Assembly: GCF_031127905.1 (NCBI RefSeq) | Contig: NZ_JARXIC010000011.1 | Location: 62,001 to 126,000, forward strand | Length of the DNA: 64,000 nucleotides | Direction: 5' to 3' | From: Thalassobacterium sedimentorum | GTDB taxonomy: Bacteria; Verrucomicrobiota; Verrucomicrobiia; Opitutales; Coraliomargaritaceae | Part shown: positions 37,464 to 47,993 of the stretch, in pieces | How positions within the stretch are numbered: the stretch's first letter is position 1 | Layout: every line of letters begins with the position of its first letter | Translations under genes and position numbers: made by a program | Notes under the pieces: model-generated | Seen by the model: only the letters and a program-made list of their open reading frames with translations | Told to the model about the DNA's origin: nothing | Databases searched by the model: none

Positions 37464-39383
37464 CTACTCCACAGCGGAGCTCACCTTCTTCACGGCCTTT
37501 TTCTTAGCCGCTTTCTTGGTAGCCTTTTTCGTTACAGACTTTTTCGCTGCCGCCTTCTTCGTTGCAGATTTCTTAACTGGCTTGCGACTTACTTTTTTAG
37601 CCGCCTTTTTGGTTGCAGCCTTTTTGGTTGCAGCCTTTTTGGTTGCCGCCTTTTTGGTTGCCGCCTTTTTCGGCGACGCCTGCTTCACAGCACTTGCCCC
37701 CTCGACGGAACCAACTGGAGCCTCTGCTTTGGCAACTGCTTTCTTAGCTACCGTCTTTTTGACTGCCTTTTTCTTAGGCACATCCGGCACTAATTTATTT
37801 GTCTCCACAGGCGTTGGCGCCGTCGGCTCAGATGCCGCCACTGGAATCGGAGCAAGAACAGGTGCGGGTGCAGCTTGCGCAGCAACAGAGGACTTCGCCT
37901 TCGATTCCGGACGCGTGCGCCCTCGACGCTGTGGCCGCGGATCTGGTTTTGACAAAAATTCCGACTCCGTTTCGATGCGCGCATCCAACAAAGGCTTGGA
38001 TTCTAAGCGGGAACGACCTCTGCGTGGCGTGCGCTTTGGCTTATCCGCCAACTGACTGTTTGAATGCGAACGCTGCTGAGCATCGCGCTCCACATCACCT
38101 GAACGGCTGGAAGCTTTGCCTTGAGCATCATCAGAATCGTTGCGCGAGCTATCAGAGGAATCGTGACGTGCTGCCTGCGGAACATCCACACGCTCACTCG
38201 CTTTCGAAGCTCCCGCGGAACCCTGCTGCACGTCCCCCCCCGCTGAATCAGATACATTGCTTTGTGACTCCGATACATTAGAGTCCCGATCACGATTACG
38301 GTTACGACCGCCACGGCGACGCCCTCGACGACGTTTATTAGAACCCGACTCCTGTGCCTCACGCTGCTGCTCATGCTCAGAGTCAGACTCTGACTGATTC
38401 TCGGCTTGCGCTTGCTGCGCTACATCAGGTCGTGTTGCACGCTCATGCTTCTGCTTCGCCTTACGCTCAGGTCGTGATCGACGCTCCTGCTTAGGCGAAG
38501 CGTCATAACGCTCAGGGTGGGCCTCAAAATCCTCAATGGCCGCAGCAATTTTGTCTTCCATCTCATCATCCGTATATGGAATGGTACGCTCGACTTTTTC
38601 CTTGGCCTGAGTCGGAATTTTGGGCTGCTCCGGCGGACAATATGCCTGAGGAGGCAGAACAATCTCATGATATGGATCCAATGGCAACGAGACCTCCGGC
38701 AACACTTGGTCGGAATGTGCACTCGTACGCGGATGTAACACCAGCTCAGCAGGCACATTCGCAAAATTAGGATCTAACAAGTGCTCAACTGCACGTGCGA
38801 CATCTTCGAGATCAATATGTGTTTGCTCGCTGCTTTGCACCGTAAGCGCATCGGGCTCGGGGTTCTGGCGTAAAATCAGATTGGTCACACGCAAACCAGC
38901 ATCGCGCGCGCCATCGAACAGGGCACGATTCATCTCACGCAACCCGCCCTCAAGCAACGCGTTGACCGCACTAGCGGGGGAACCACTCTTGTTGGCAGGA
39001 ATGACGTTAATCAACTGCCCACGAAAACGTAGCAAGTTAGGAAGCGCCAAACGCGTCAACATAACTGGCCCCAACAGACCAATTTTGAGAATGGCCTCCA
39101 AATTACCAACTGGTAATTTCTCAAAGGCAGCTCCAGGCGTGACGTCAATAGCGTGAATCAACAGATCCAGCGATTTTTCGTCCGCTAGAATCTTTGTCAT
39201 CATCTCAGTCACCGCAGTCAAATTACTGAGATCGACCGGATGGGCGAAAAATTGCGGGTCCGCAAAAGTAACTTTAGAAAAGTTATTTCCGATGCCGTGC
39301 ACGCGATAACCTTGGTGTACCAAGCGTTGAATAAGGCTGAGCCCGAGTGGGGTCTCGGCGCCAGTGACAATTGCAATGTCCAT
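37464..39383 (-). CDS. SDR domain fused to a disordered region and a histone-H1-like Lys/Ala tail
   Basis: This 639-residue protein starts as an SDR (IVTGAETPLGLSL, residues 1-215). The YxxxK signature is not obvious: the expected region reads NKSGSPASAVNALLEGGLREM, so catalysis is doubtful. Residues about 260-520 are a charged low-complexity linker with Arg/Gly (RRRGRRRGGRNRNRDRD) and acidic Ser-rich parts. The last 100 residues are KKAAT-type repeats like histone H1 or bacterial nucleoid proteins. The result is a soluble fold with DNA- or RNA-binding tails. Function is unknown. It is a single gene between the nadR-like gene and the polyprenyl synthase gene. Confidence 0.75.
   Translation of the reverse strand: MDIAIVTGAETPLGLSLIQRLVHQGYRVHGIGNNFSKVTFADPQFFAHPVDLSNLTAVTEMMTKILADEKSLDLLIHAIDVTPGAAFEKLPVGNLEAILKIGLLGPVMLTRLALPNLLRFRGQLINVIPANKSGSPASAVNALLEGGLREMNRALFDGARDAGLRVTNLILRQNPEPDALTVQSSEQTHIDLEDVARAVEHLLDPNFANVPAELVLHPRTSAHSDQVLPEVSLPLDPYHEIVLPPQAYCPPEQPKIPTQAKEKVERTIPYTDDEMEDKIAAAIEDFEAHPERYDASPKQERRSRPERKAKQKHERATRPDVAQQAQAENQSESDSEHEQQREAQESGSNKRRRGRRRGGRNRNRDRDSNVSESQSNVSDSAGGDVQQGSAGASKASERVDVPQAARHDSSDSSRNDSDDAQGKASSRSGDVERDAQQRSHSNSQLADKPKRTPRRGRSRLESKPLLDARIETESEFLSKPDPRPQRRGRTRPESKAKSSVAAQAAPAPVLAPIPVAASEPTAPTPVETNKLVPDVPKKKAVKKTVAKKAVAKAEAPVGSVEGASAVKQASPKKAATKKAATKKAATKKAATKKAAKKVSRKPVKKSATKKAAAKKSVTKKATKKAAKKKAVKKVSSAVE
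37600..37670. repeat. 15-bp tandem repeat coding for KKAAT units
   Basis: Units of the form GC(A/C)GCCTTTTTGGTT recur with a 15-bp period from 37600 to about 37670. They encode successive KKAAT pentapeptides on the minus strand. Such repeats are prone to length change. Confidence 0.8.
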
Positions 39384-39601
39384 AAAACTGTAAGAAAGTG
39401 GCTCGGCATACGGAGAACACCCGTGCGGGGGTTCATCAAGGACGTGTGCGAGAATAAATGAATGGGTGGGTGAGATGTCGAATCATCGACAGGGGAGAGA
39501 GCTAACTGGAAGAAACGTTCTGGCAATTGAAATCGCAGCAGATTTGTTGCGATTTTGTATAATTTCCAGAGCTACGATGCAATTCGGCAAGGAGTCCGCA
39601 A

Positions 39602-40627
<1,026 letters not shown>

Positions 40628-40702
40628 TTCCTCAATATACAAATCGGAAGTGGCTACAGTGCAAAGTTAAAGCTCAATCCCTACACCGAATTCCCTGACA
40701 TC

Positions 40703-40736
40703 TAAAAAAACGCGCCTCCCCCAGGGGAGACGCGTC
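40703..40736 (-). terminator. Rho-independent terminator for the ABC-GldFG-DUF4340 operon
   Basis: On the minus strand, ACGCG and CGCGT with CTCCCC/GGGGAG form a long stem with one mismatch, followed by seven thymines. It lies 30 bases after the last gene of the operon. Confidence 0.88.
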
Positions 40737-40767
40737 ATCTATAAACGTAACGATTGAGATGGCTACA

Positions 40768-41946
40768 CTAGGAAGCATCGGCTTCACCTGTAGCAGGTGA
40801 AGCTCCCTCCGACGGCTCGACGGACTCTTCCTGATCTAAAGCTTCCACCGACTCCGAACCGGGCACTGTAACCGCCTCAGTCGGCTCAACATGTATTGTA
40901 TTATCCTCTGAATCAGAAAGTGCCTCCCCATCGGACTCAGCAACATCCACCGCCTCAGGCTCGAGCTCTTTTACTAATTTTTCGGCAAGCATCTGCTCTC
41001 CAAAACGAGAACCGAGATAGGAACTCACTTCAAATATAGCGTCATGATCAGAAACCTGAATCAGCCACATCTCCCCTTCTTTCGATTCGAAAAATTGATA
41101 ACTGCGTGAACGACCATCTGTCAGCTGGAGCGTAATTTGATTCGCCGCCTCCTCACTCTTTGCAAGTTCGGTCAAATCACCTCGGGCATAAGCACGAGTA
41201 TAACTGAGCCCCAACAAACGATCGAGGTCACGCTTGAAATTCTCTACTTCAAACTGCTCTCCATCCGCGAGGTCTGCAGCCACCCAAGCAACCTCTGACT
41301 CTGGCTCCGCATCGGTGGATTCAGCCGCCCCAGCACTCGCGGCATCAGATCCTGAAGCCTCTACTGTATCCTTAATGACGGTCAAATCTCCAATCTGCAC
41401 AGACTGCACAACGCCAGGGTTCAGCTTTAGCAAACTCTTGTCTTGCCATTGCCCAAGGTCGACCGGCAGATCATAGCCTCCCAGCGCAACAGCATACACA
41501 TCTCTGGCACCACCAACTCGCACGTGAGAACGCCGCGCTCCCGCGCCACTCCCCAGCATCAGCTCGACCACTGGTTTACCATCTGAGAAAAGCTGCACTT
41601 GCCGCTCGCAGGTGGCTTCCGTTAACTTAAAACGCTTGAGCGCCGCTTCTGTCTGCGCGATCACGAGACCGTGCTCCAGCCCCTTAAGTCGTTCCAACAA
41701 ACGATCCACGCGGTCGACTTCCACAGGAAAGTCTTCCGCAGTAACCCAACCATCATCGCCACGTAACAACTCAACCTGCTGAGTCGAGTCACTCAGCACG
41801 ATCCGATCAACTTGTTCACGATTGAATTCAAGTAGTGCCTGCATACCAGAGTGCCCCAGCAAGCCCTTTGATTGAAAGCTAGTGAATACAACTAAGACTG
41901 CCTGCAGGACGAGCAATCCGCCGAGTAGAATTATCTTCTTATTCAT
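40768..41946 (-). CDS. DUF4340 protein (operon partner of the GldFG transporter)
   Basis: This 392-residue protein has an N-terminal membrane anchor (residues 4-22) and repeated DUF4340 units (VDRIVLSDSTQQVELLRGDDGWV, VYAVALGGYDLPV, WQDKSLLKL). The C-terminus is very acidic, Ser/Glu/Pro-rich and probably disordered. DUF4340 proteins are commonly encoded behind GldG-type genes. The start codon lies five bases from the preceding gene's stop with GGAGG upstream, so translation is coupled. It is predicted to sit in the periplasm as an accessory of the transporter; the substrate is unknown. Confidence 0.85.
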   Translation of the reverse strand: MNKKIILLGGLLVLQAVLVVFTSFQSKGLLGHSGMQALLEFNREQVDRIVLSDSTQQVELLRGDDGWVTAEDFPVEVDRVDRLLERLKGLEHGLVIAQTEAALKRFKLTEATCERQVQLFSDGKPVVELMLGSGAGARRSHVRVGGARDVYAVALGGYDLPVDLGQWQDKSLLKLNPGVVQSVQIGDLTVIKDTVEASGSDAASAGAAESTDAEPESEVAWVAADLADGEQFEVENFKRDLDRLLGLSYTRAYARGDLTELAKSEEAANQITLQLTDGRSRSYQFFESKEGEMWLIQVSDHDAIFEVSSYLGSRFGEQMLAEKLVKELEPEAVDVAESDGEALSDSEDNTIHVEPTEAVTVPGSESVEALDQEESVEPSEGASPATGEADAS

Positions 41947-41951
41947 ATAGT

Positions 41952-44864
41952 TTATACCTCCGCTAAAATTTCTTGATAGTAAGCAGCGCGCTTACGTCGG
42001 CACAGATAACGGACCAGCCACACCAGCCCAAGCCCTCCAATTGCAAGACCGTAATTTGAGAGCTCCATCTGGCGCATCGCTTTCTCATCCATAGGCTCCA
42101 GTGTGCGCGCTAGCTGCGAACGCCCGCGTATCGCAAGCAAACCGGCATCGTCAAGTGACCAGTCAACGATATTCTGCATAAACTCCAAGGGCGCAGTGTA
42201 TTGCACTCCCATCGACTGAGAAGTCAATCCGAGCGCCGAGTCCTCAGCAAAACTATTACTACCGATCACCACCAACCGCGCGGAATCAGAAGAACTTTGA
42301 ATTACGGAGCCGACCACCAAAGGTGTTTCTACCTCTTCGTCGTCAGCCGAATCGGCATCTCCATCCTCGGGAGCTTGCTCATCCTCAGTGGACTCTGGTA
42401 ATAGCGGTGAATCCTTCCCCTTGAAATAAGAATCGAAATTTCCCTTCAAGGCCACTGCAACTGTATGCGGTGTGCGCGCGACTCCAGGCACAAAGCCTGT
42501 GCGTGGATACATAGTGTAATCCGGCATCACATCCACCTCCGCCGAACTCCAACTATCAGCAGATGAACGCACGAGCTTCGACACCTCCCGTTCGGCATTC
42601 AGATCTGAATCAATTCGAATCGGCGAGACCCAGTTCATCGTCAACTGTCCAAGAGCAGCCGTCACAGGATGTGCCGCATCCAAACCCTCTCTACGAACAT
42701 CTGGAAAATGTGGATACGGCATCATCACAATTTCGTTAACCGATACAGGTCCGACTCTCCGCGGTACAGGAATTGCCAATGAAGCATTTTGCGAATCCAA
42801 GACTAGACTCTTATCCACTTTAACTCCCATGTGCTCGAGCCATTCGTCCAAGCCGGAATTCGACTCCACCGCAGTCAAGGAACGGGCGATCGACACATCG
42901 AAGGCAGAAGTTGCCATCACCACAGATCCACCCTGCATCAGGAACTGATCGATCGCAAATAACTCACTCTCTGAAAGATTCTGAGGAGCCAAAACCATCA
43001 ATAAATCGACATCGACGCCAACATATCCTTCGCTCAGATCAACATCCACCACACGTGCGTTAGCCTCCAATGTACTGCGCAATTGATTAAACTCTTTGCC
43101 CGCTGGAGGCTGCATCATATAGGGATTCATCGCGTTCGCTGCAGGTGCTTCCGGCACCACCAAACCGATAGTTTTCAAATAGCCCGGCGACAAGCGACGG
43201 ATCGCTGACTCGATCGATTGACTCAACTGTGTCTGCGAAAACTCTGCTGGCAACGGCACCTGCACCGAAGCGTCCCCACTTTCCAACATCATATAAAACC
43301 AGAACGGCTGCATATCAAAGAGACCCGCAACCTGAGGCACAAAGCCATACTCCTGATTTAACTGCTGACCTAATTGCCCCCCATCGGCATCCGGATCCAG
43401 CAATTCATAGCTCAAATTACCTCCCGACGTCTCGACCAGCTCCTTCAAGGTGCTCTCCAACGAACTGCGCAGTGCTGCCAGTTCCGCAGGTAATTTCGCA
43501 GCAGGCGAAACATAGCCTGTAAATTGAACAGCTTGAGGCAGTTCTGCAAAGGCATCGCTGCCCGAACGATAACCTTCGATTACCTTGCGGATCGCACGTG
43601 TGATCGCGTATTCAGGATTCTTTAACAATACCTCTGGCTCCCCAGCCCCCGAAGACTTCACCTCAATCAAATCATCGAAAGACAATGACTCATGCTGGTC
43701 CCCATAAGCCACCAATAAATCAAAATACGAGTTGACCACACCTGCCTCGTAACGGCTCGCCATACGAAAAGGCACTGGCCGAATGCCGTATTTATCAGCA
43801 GCCTCCTCTTCGATACTTTGGTCGCTATGCGGATCAACAAACTCAACCCGCACTCTTTCGCCCCCGGCGACTTGATACTCCTCTAGCAAATCCTTTAATT
43901 GTGGCACTAAAGGCTCCAACAATGGATGGCTCTTTTGTGAAAAATATCCACGAATGAGCAAAGGCTCACTCACTTGCTGTAAGTACGAATCCGTAGCCTC
44001 AGAAAGCGAATACACATTTCCCTCAGTTAAGTCGATGCGCGCGAAACGCACTTGGTGCAACCAAACGTTGGCAAACAGCAAATTCGCCACAGTCAATGCA
44101 GACACTGCCATCCATTGTAGGTGCCGGCGCTGCATCGGGTTACCCGCCCAGCGCAGACGTTCCAAGCTAAAGAGATTTAAACTCAAAAACATTCCGACAA
44201 TCGACAAATAGTAATAAATGTCGCGCAAATCGAGCACACCACGCGTAATCGAATCAAAACGTGAACCACTCCCGATCAACTCTAAGATCCCACTCACACG
44301 GTGACTGAAGAGCGTCGTCAACATACTCGACCCAACCAAATAAAACGCCCCAGCAGTGAACACAGTCAGAATCAAAGCGACAATTGGGTTATCCGTACGA
44401 CTGCTCATATACAGACCAATAGCCACATACGCTGCTGCTAGAAAAAGAGAAGCCACATAACCACCCACTACCGGGCCCCAATCAAGCGGACCACTCAGTG
44501 CCACAGTCAATGGCAATGGCAATGTCAAGGCAAGCGCGAGTCCCACCAGAGCAAGATTCGCCGCAAACTTCCCCATCACCAATTGCAAAGAGCCCACTGG
44601 ACTCGTTAACAAGGTCTCAATCGTTCCCGAACGCCGCTCCTCTGACCAGGTTCGCATACTGAGAGTCCCCACAAGAAAAACCAGTAGCACCGGCATCCAT
44701 TGGAACAGCGGCTTCACATCGGCGATATTACGCGCAAAAAAAGCCTCTCCCCAGAAAAAGATAAACAAGGTCACCACTAAGAATGCCCCCATAAACAACC
44801 AAGCCGCTGGCGAAGCAAAAAAACTATTAAACTCCTTACGAAAGATTTTACAAAAATGATTCAT
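41952..44864 (-). CDS. Fused ABC-2 permease and GldG-type auxiliary domain
   Basis: This 970-residue protein joins two parts. Residues 1-260 form a six-helix ABC-2 permease like GldF (FRKEFNSFFASPAAWLF, WSEERRSGTIETLLTSPV). Residues 265-945 form a GldG-type periplasmic region with DUF7088/ABC_transp_aux character (SEPLLIRGYFSQKSHPLLEP, LLMVLAPQNLSESELFAIDQF). It ends with a C-terminal helix (GLAIGGLGLVWLV) and a basic tail. AAGGAGG lies before the ATG. With the ATPase upstream it forms a complete exporter-like complex of the gliding type. It is also present in non-gliding bacteria, so the substrate is unknown. Confidence 0.85.
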   Translation of the reverse strand: MNHFCKIFRKEFNSFFASPAAWLFMGAFLVVTLFIFFWGEAFFARNIADVKPLFQWMPVLLVFLVGTLSMRTWSEERRSGTIETLLTSPVGSLQLVMGKFAANLALVGLALALTLPLPLTVALSGPLDWGPVVGGYVASLFLAAAYVAIGLYMSSRTDNPIVALILTVFTAGAFYLVGSSMLTTLFSHRVSGILELIGSGSRFDSITRGVLDLRDIYYYLSIVGMFLSLNLFSLERLRWAGNPMQRRHLQWMAVSALTVANLLFANVWLHQVRFARIDLTEGNVYSLSEATDSYLQQVSEPLLIRGYFSQKSHPLLEPLVPQLKDLLEEYQVAGGERVRVEFVDPHSDQSIEEEAADKYGIRPVPFRMASRYEAGVVNSYFDLLVAYGDQHESLSFDDLIEVKSSGAGEPEVLLKNPEYAITRAIRKVIEGYRSGSDAFAELPQAVQFTGYVSPAAKLPAELAALRSSLESTLKELVETSGGNLSYELLDPDADGGQLGQQLNQEYGFVPQVAGLFDMQPFWFYMMLESGDASVQVPLPAEFSQTQLSQSIESAIRRLSPGYLKTIGLVVPEAPAANAMNPYMMQPPAGKEFNQLRSTLEANARVVDVDLSEGYVGVDVDLLMVLAPQNLSESELFAIDQFLMQGGSVVMATSAFDVSIARSLTAVESNSGLDEWLEHMGVKVDKSLVLDSQNASLAIPVPRRVGPVSVNEIVMMPYPHFPDVRREGLDAAHPVTAALGQLTMNWVSPIRIDSDLNAEREVSKLVRSSADSWSSAEVDVMPDYTMYPRTGFVPGVARTPHTVAVALKGNFDSYFKGKDSPLLPESTEDEQAPEDGDADSADDEEVETPLVVGSVIQSSSDSARLVVIGSNSFAEDSALGLTSQSMGVQYTAPLEFMQNIVDWSLDDAGLLAIRGRSQLARTLEPMDEKAMRQMELSNYGLAIGGLGLVWLVRYLCRRKRAAYYQEILAEV

Positions 44865-44879
44865 ACTAGACTCCTTCCT

Positions 44880-45800
44880 TTAAACAGAGACAGGCTCACC
44901 GCGATTCACTTCGGCGAAGACAGTTTCAAGATTCCGAGTTTCAGGGTGCAGACGGTATAGCTGGTCGCCTGCCTCGGCAACGGCAGTCACCACCCTTGGC
45001 GCTGTATCCCCGGACGCGTCGAGCAGATAAGAAGACAGATCGTCTATCGTCTCGACCTGCTGCACCGCAGAAACACCCGCCACACGCCTCAAGTAATCCG
45101 CAGCGTTCACATTGTTCACCGTTACCCGCAACTGACGCCCGGCTTGCAGATCTTCCATCCGCGAATCAACCACCAGCTGTCCTTGTCGCATTATCAGCAC
45201 CCGTTCGCAAACAGCCTGAACTTCCTGCAAAATATGCGTCGAAATAATCACGGTCGCCGATTTAGCCAGATCGCGAATCAATTCACGCATCTGAAAAATC
45301 TGCGTAGGGTCTAAACCGTTTGTCGGTTCATCTAAAATAATAATATCCGGCTTATGCAAAATCGCCTGAGCTACGCCGACACGTTGACGGTAACCGCGCG
45401 ACAGCGTTTGAATCGATGCAGTCGCTTTTTCTCGCAGAGCAGTACGGCGAATCGCTTCCGCGACCCTAGCCCGTATATCCCTTACCTCAACACCTTGTAA
45501 GTTCGCTTGATATTCAAGATAATCAATGACTGACATTTCCGGCCAGACTGGGCAATTTTCTGGCAAATAACCGATCCGCGCCTGAATTGCACGGGTATCG
45601 CGGCCGACCAGCAAGTCATCCACCCGGATCTCGCCACACGTTGGCTCCAAGTAGCCAGTAATCATTTTCATGATGGTTGTCTTGCCTGCACCATTGTGCC
45701 CTAGCAATCCAACCACCTCGCCTTGTTTGATCTCAAAGCTGACCTGATTGACCGCCTTAAAATCGCCATATTCTCGAGACAGGGAACTAATCTGTATCAT
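44880..45800 (-). CDS. ABC transporter ATP-binding protein (GldA-like)
   Basis: This 306-residue protein has Walker A GHNGAGKTTIMK, Q loop LPENCPVWPEM, signature LSRGYRQRVGVAQ, Walker B IIILDEPTNGLDP and the H loop STHILQE. A C-terminal DUF4162-type extension follows. It energises the fused permease encoded 15 bp downstream. It is the first gene of the three-gene operon ending at the terminator near 40703. Confidence 0.93.
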   Translation of the reverse strand: MIQISSLSREYGDFKAVNQVSFEIKQGEVVGLLGHNGAGKTTIMKMITGYLEPTCGEIRVDDLLVGRDTRAIQARIGYLPENCPVWPEMSVIDYLEYQANLQGVEVRDIRARVAEAIRRTALREKATASIQTLSRGYRQRVGVAQAILHKPDIIILDEPTNGLDPTQIFQMRELIRDLAKSATVIISTHILQEVQAVCERVLIMRQGQLVVDSRMEDLQAGRQLRVTVNNVNAADYLRRVAGVSAVQQVETIDDLSSYLLDASGDTAPRVVTAVAEAGDQLYRLHPETRNLETVFAEVNRGEPVSV

Positions 45801-46030
45801 GACATTTGCTATATTCGTTTATTTCCAGAGGGGTTACTGAATAAACGCAATGCACACGTCATACCGTCGGCTGAAGTGACGACACTATGGCGCAAACACT
45901 ACGTTGAAAAATTGAGCGAAAAATTAGTCCCGCGCTCAAAAAATCAGTTCCACAAAAAAATAACAAAAAACATAGCCAACACAACAGCACAGGAAACCAA
46001 GGTCTCGCCCCGATAATCCGCAGGTTTAAG

Positions 46031-46807
46031 CTATAGCCACTCGTCCAAAACCGCGACAAATCCCTTACGGTTTTCCACATGCACATTATGTCCCGCGTCT
46101 AGCACAATCTCTTCACGCAGATACGGAAACCAATGCAGCATTTCATTCGCATCATCGTCATCGATAAAATCTGAATTGGCTCCACGCACTAAGAGCACAG
46201 GACCTTCATAATGATCCGTTTCCAATAAAGAGTTTTGCCGAATATGTGGCAGGCTGGAGTGTAAGGCCTCAAGGTTCACCTGCCAACGAAAAGTGCCGCT
46301 CGCCTCATCACGCACCAAGTTCGTCAATAGGAATTGCCGCAGCGCCCAATCCGGCACCATTGGCTCCAAGAGTTCTTCCGCTTCCTTACGATTAGCCAAT
46401 TCAGCCACCGGAATACGTTTCATCGCGCGAAACTCATTATCATGATAGGGAGGATAGGGCTTCGCGGCGATATCCACGATCACCAAACGCTCCACCACTT
46501 CCGGGCGCTCACAGGCGTAGCGCATGGCCACCTTGCCCCCGAGGCTGTGCCCCATCAATTCAATCGACTCAAGCTCATGTAAGTCCAAATAGGCCTGAAG
46601 ATCCTCACACATTTCCGACCAGCGCATCGCATCCGAATGAGGCGAGCTGCCGTGGTTACGCAGATCCAGCACATGCACATCAAAACGATCCTGCAGCGTC
46701 CGCCCAATCGTCGACCAATTACGCGAAGAGCCCAAAAGCCCATGCAAGACCACCAAAACCGGCGCCCCCGGATTCTTAAAACGAAGAGAATGTAGTGCCA
46801 CTGCCAT
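46031..46807 (-). CDS. Alpha/beta hydrolase (YbfF-like esterase)
   Basis: The protein has about 258 residues from the ATG at 46807 (MAVALHSLRF); ATGs at 46846 and 46855 are alternatives. Motifs are LVVLHGLLGSSRNW (oxyanion hole), nucleophile serine in MGHSLGGKVA, an acidic residue region near NSDFID and the histidine in DAGHNVHVEN. It matches small acyl-ester hydrolases such as E. coli YbfF. The natural substrate is unknown. Confidence 0.88.
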   Translation of the reverse strand: MAVALHSLRFKNPGAPVLVVLHGLLGSSRNWSTIGRTLQDRFDVHVLDLRNHGSSPHSDAMRWSEMCEDLQAYLDLHELESIELMGHSLGGKVAMRYACERPEVVERLVIVDIAAKPYPPYHDNEFRAMKRIPVAELANRKEAEELLEPMVPDWALRQFLLTNLVRDEASGTFRWQVNLEALHSSLPHIRQNSLLETDHYEGPVLLVRGANSDFIDDDDANEMLHWFPYLREEIVLDAGHNVHVENRKGFVAVLDEWL

Positions 46808-46920
46808 GCACAAACTCTCTACCAAAATCCCCCCATTGTCACTCATTTTGATCACATGATATTGACCTGTCCCTTATATTGAAGCTTGCTAAGTGGCGCT
46901 TGGATACTAGATTGAAAGAT

Positions 46921-47907
46921 ATGCGAACGAAACGGATTCTCTCGGCTTCAGATGGTATCTACCACTGCATGTCACGGACGGTGAATGGGGCGGCGCTGTT
47001 TAAGGAGCGTGAAATGGAAATGTTTCGTCAGATGCTGCATCGTGTGGCGGATTTCTCGGGGCTCGAAGTGCTGACTTACTGCATGATGAACAACCACTTC
47101 CATGTGCTGGTGCGTGTGCCTGAGGCGAGCTCAGTCAGCGACACGGAGCTGATCCGCCGTTATCGAATGCTCTACCCTAAACCGACTGTCAATCAAGCGG
47201 CCTCGGCTGAACGGATCGCACAGGAACTGAAATCGAATGGCCCAGATGCAGCTACGATCCGCGCTCAGTTACTGGCACGTATGGGGGACATCTCGGCGTT
47301 TATGAAAACTCTGAAACAACGCTTTTCGACTTGGTTTAATAAGACGCATCAGCGCTTCGGCCCCTTGTGGTCAGATCGCTTCAAGAGCGTCTTGGTCGAA
47401 GGCAAGGGGAATGCCTTGCAAACGATGGCTGCCTATATCGATTTGAACCCGGTGCGGGCGGGCTTGGTCAATGACCCGAAGGATTACCGTTTTTGTGGTT
47501 ACGCGGAAGCGGTGAGTGGTCAAAAGAAGGCGGTGGCAGCGCTTAAATTTATAACTGCGGGCCTTTACGAATGCTCAGATACTGATGCATTACAATCTTA
47601 CCGCTGTATGCTATTCGGCAAAGGCGGCGCACCTAAGGCGGGGGCTTCACAGTTTAACCGCGCGCAGGCGATTCATGTGCTGGAAGAGGAAGCGGGTAAG
47701 CTCCCCCCTCACATACTACTCAGATGCCGCATACGATACTTTTCTGAGGGCGCGGTTTTGGGCTCACGCGAGTTTATCAATTCTCACTTGGAAAAATGGC
47801 AGCATTCAACTCGACAAAGGCACCGCTCCAAACCGCGTCAGATCCAATCACAAGCAAGCGAGCCACTGGTGGTGCTCAAAGGGCTGCGTGGGCCGGGCTA
47901 TTTATAG
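46921..47907 (+). CDS. Y1 (IS200/RAYT-type) transposase with C-terminal extension
   Basis: The protein has 328 residues. The N-terminal half is a Y1 transposase: YHCMSRTVNG, HUH motif MMNNHFHVLVRV, FGPLWSDRFKS and the catalytic-tyrosine helix MAAYIDLNPVRAGLV. The remaining 130 residues are the basic, helix-turn-helix-like extension common in verrucomicrobial copies (FSEGAVLGSREFI). It is a single-domesticated or mobile REP transposase and shows no broken frame. It lies directly before mutS. It belongs to a different subgroup from the transposase at 973-2187. Confidence 0.85.
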   Translation: MRTKRILSASDGIYHCMSRTVNGAALFKEREMEMFRQMLHRVADFSGLEVLTYCMMNNHFHVLVRVPEASSVSDTELIRRYRMLYPKPTVNQAASAERIAQELKSNGPDAATIRAQLLARMGDISAFMKTLKQRFSTWFNKTHQRFGPLWSDRFKSVLVEGKGNALQTMAAYIDLNPVRAGLVNDPKDYRFCGYAEAVSGQKKAVAALKFITAGLYECSDTDALQSYRCMLFGKGGAPKAGASQFNRAQAIHVLEEEAGKLPPHILLRCRIRYFSEGAVLGSREFINSHLEKWQHSTRQRHRSKPRQIQSQASEPLVVLKGLRGPGYL

Positions 47908-47993
47908 CCGATGTGGCTATGACTCGCTCTTGTCATGGAAAAATTGGGATCTGTATTGATCTGCATGACTGAATCTCTTGTATCGCCCCTCTC

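Noticed and set aside
45859-46086. A 75-codon minus-strand frame with a hydrophobic stretch between the ABC ATPase and esterase genes
   Set aside because: Its start overlaps the esterase gene in another frame, and codon pattern and start site are poor. A small membrane protein cannot be excluded but is not supported.
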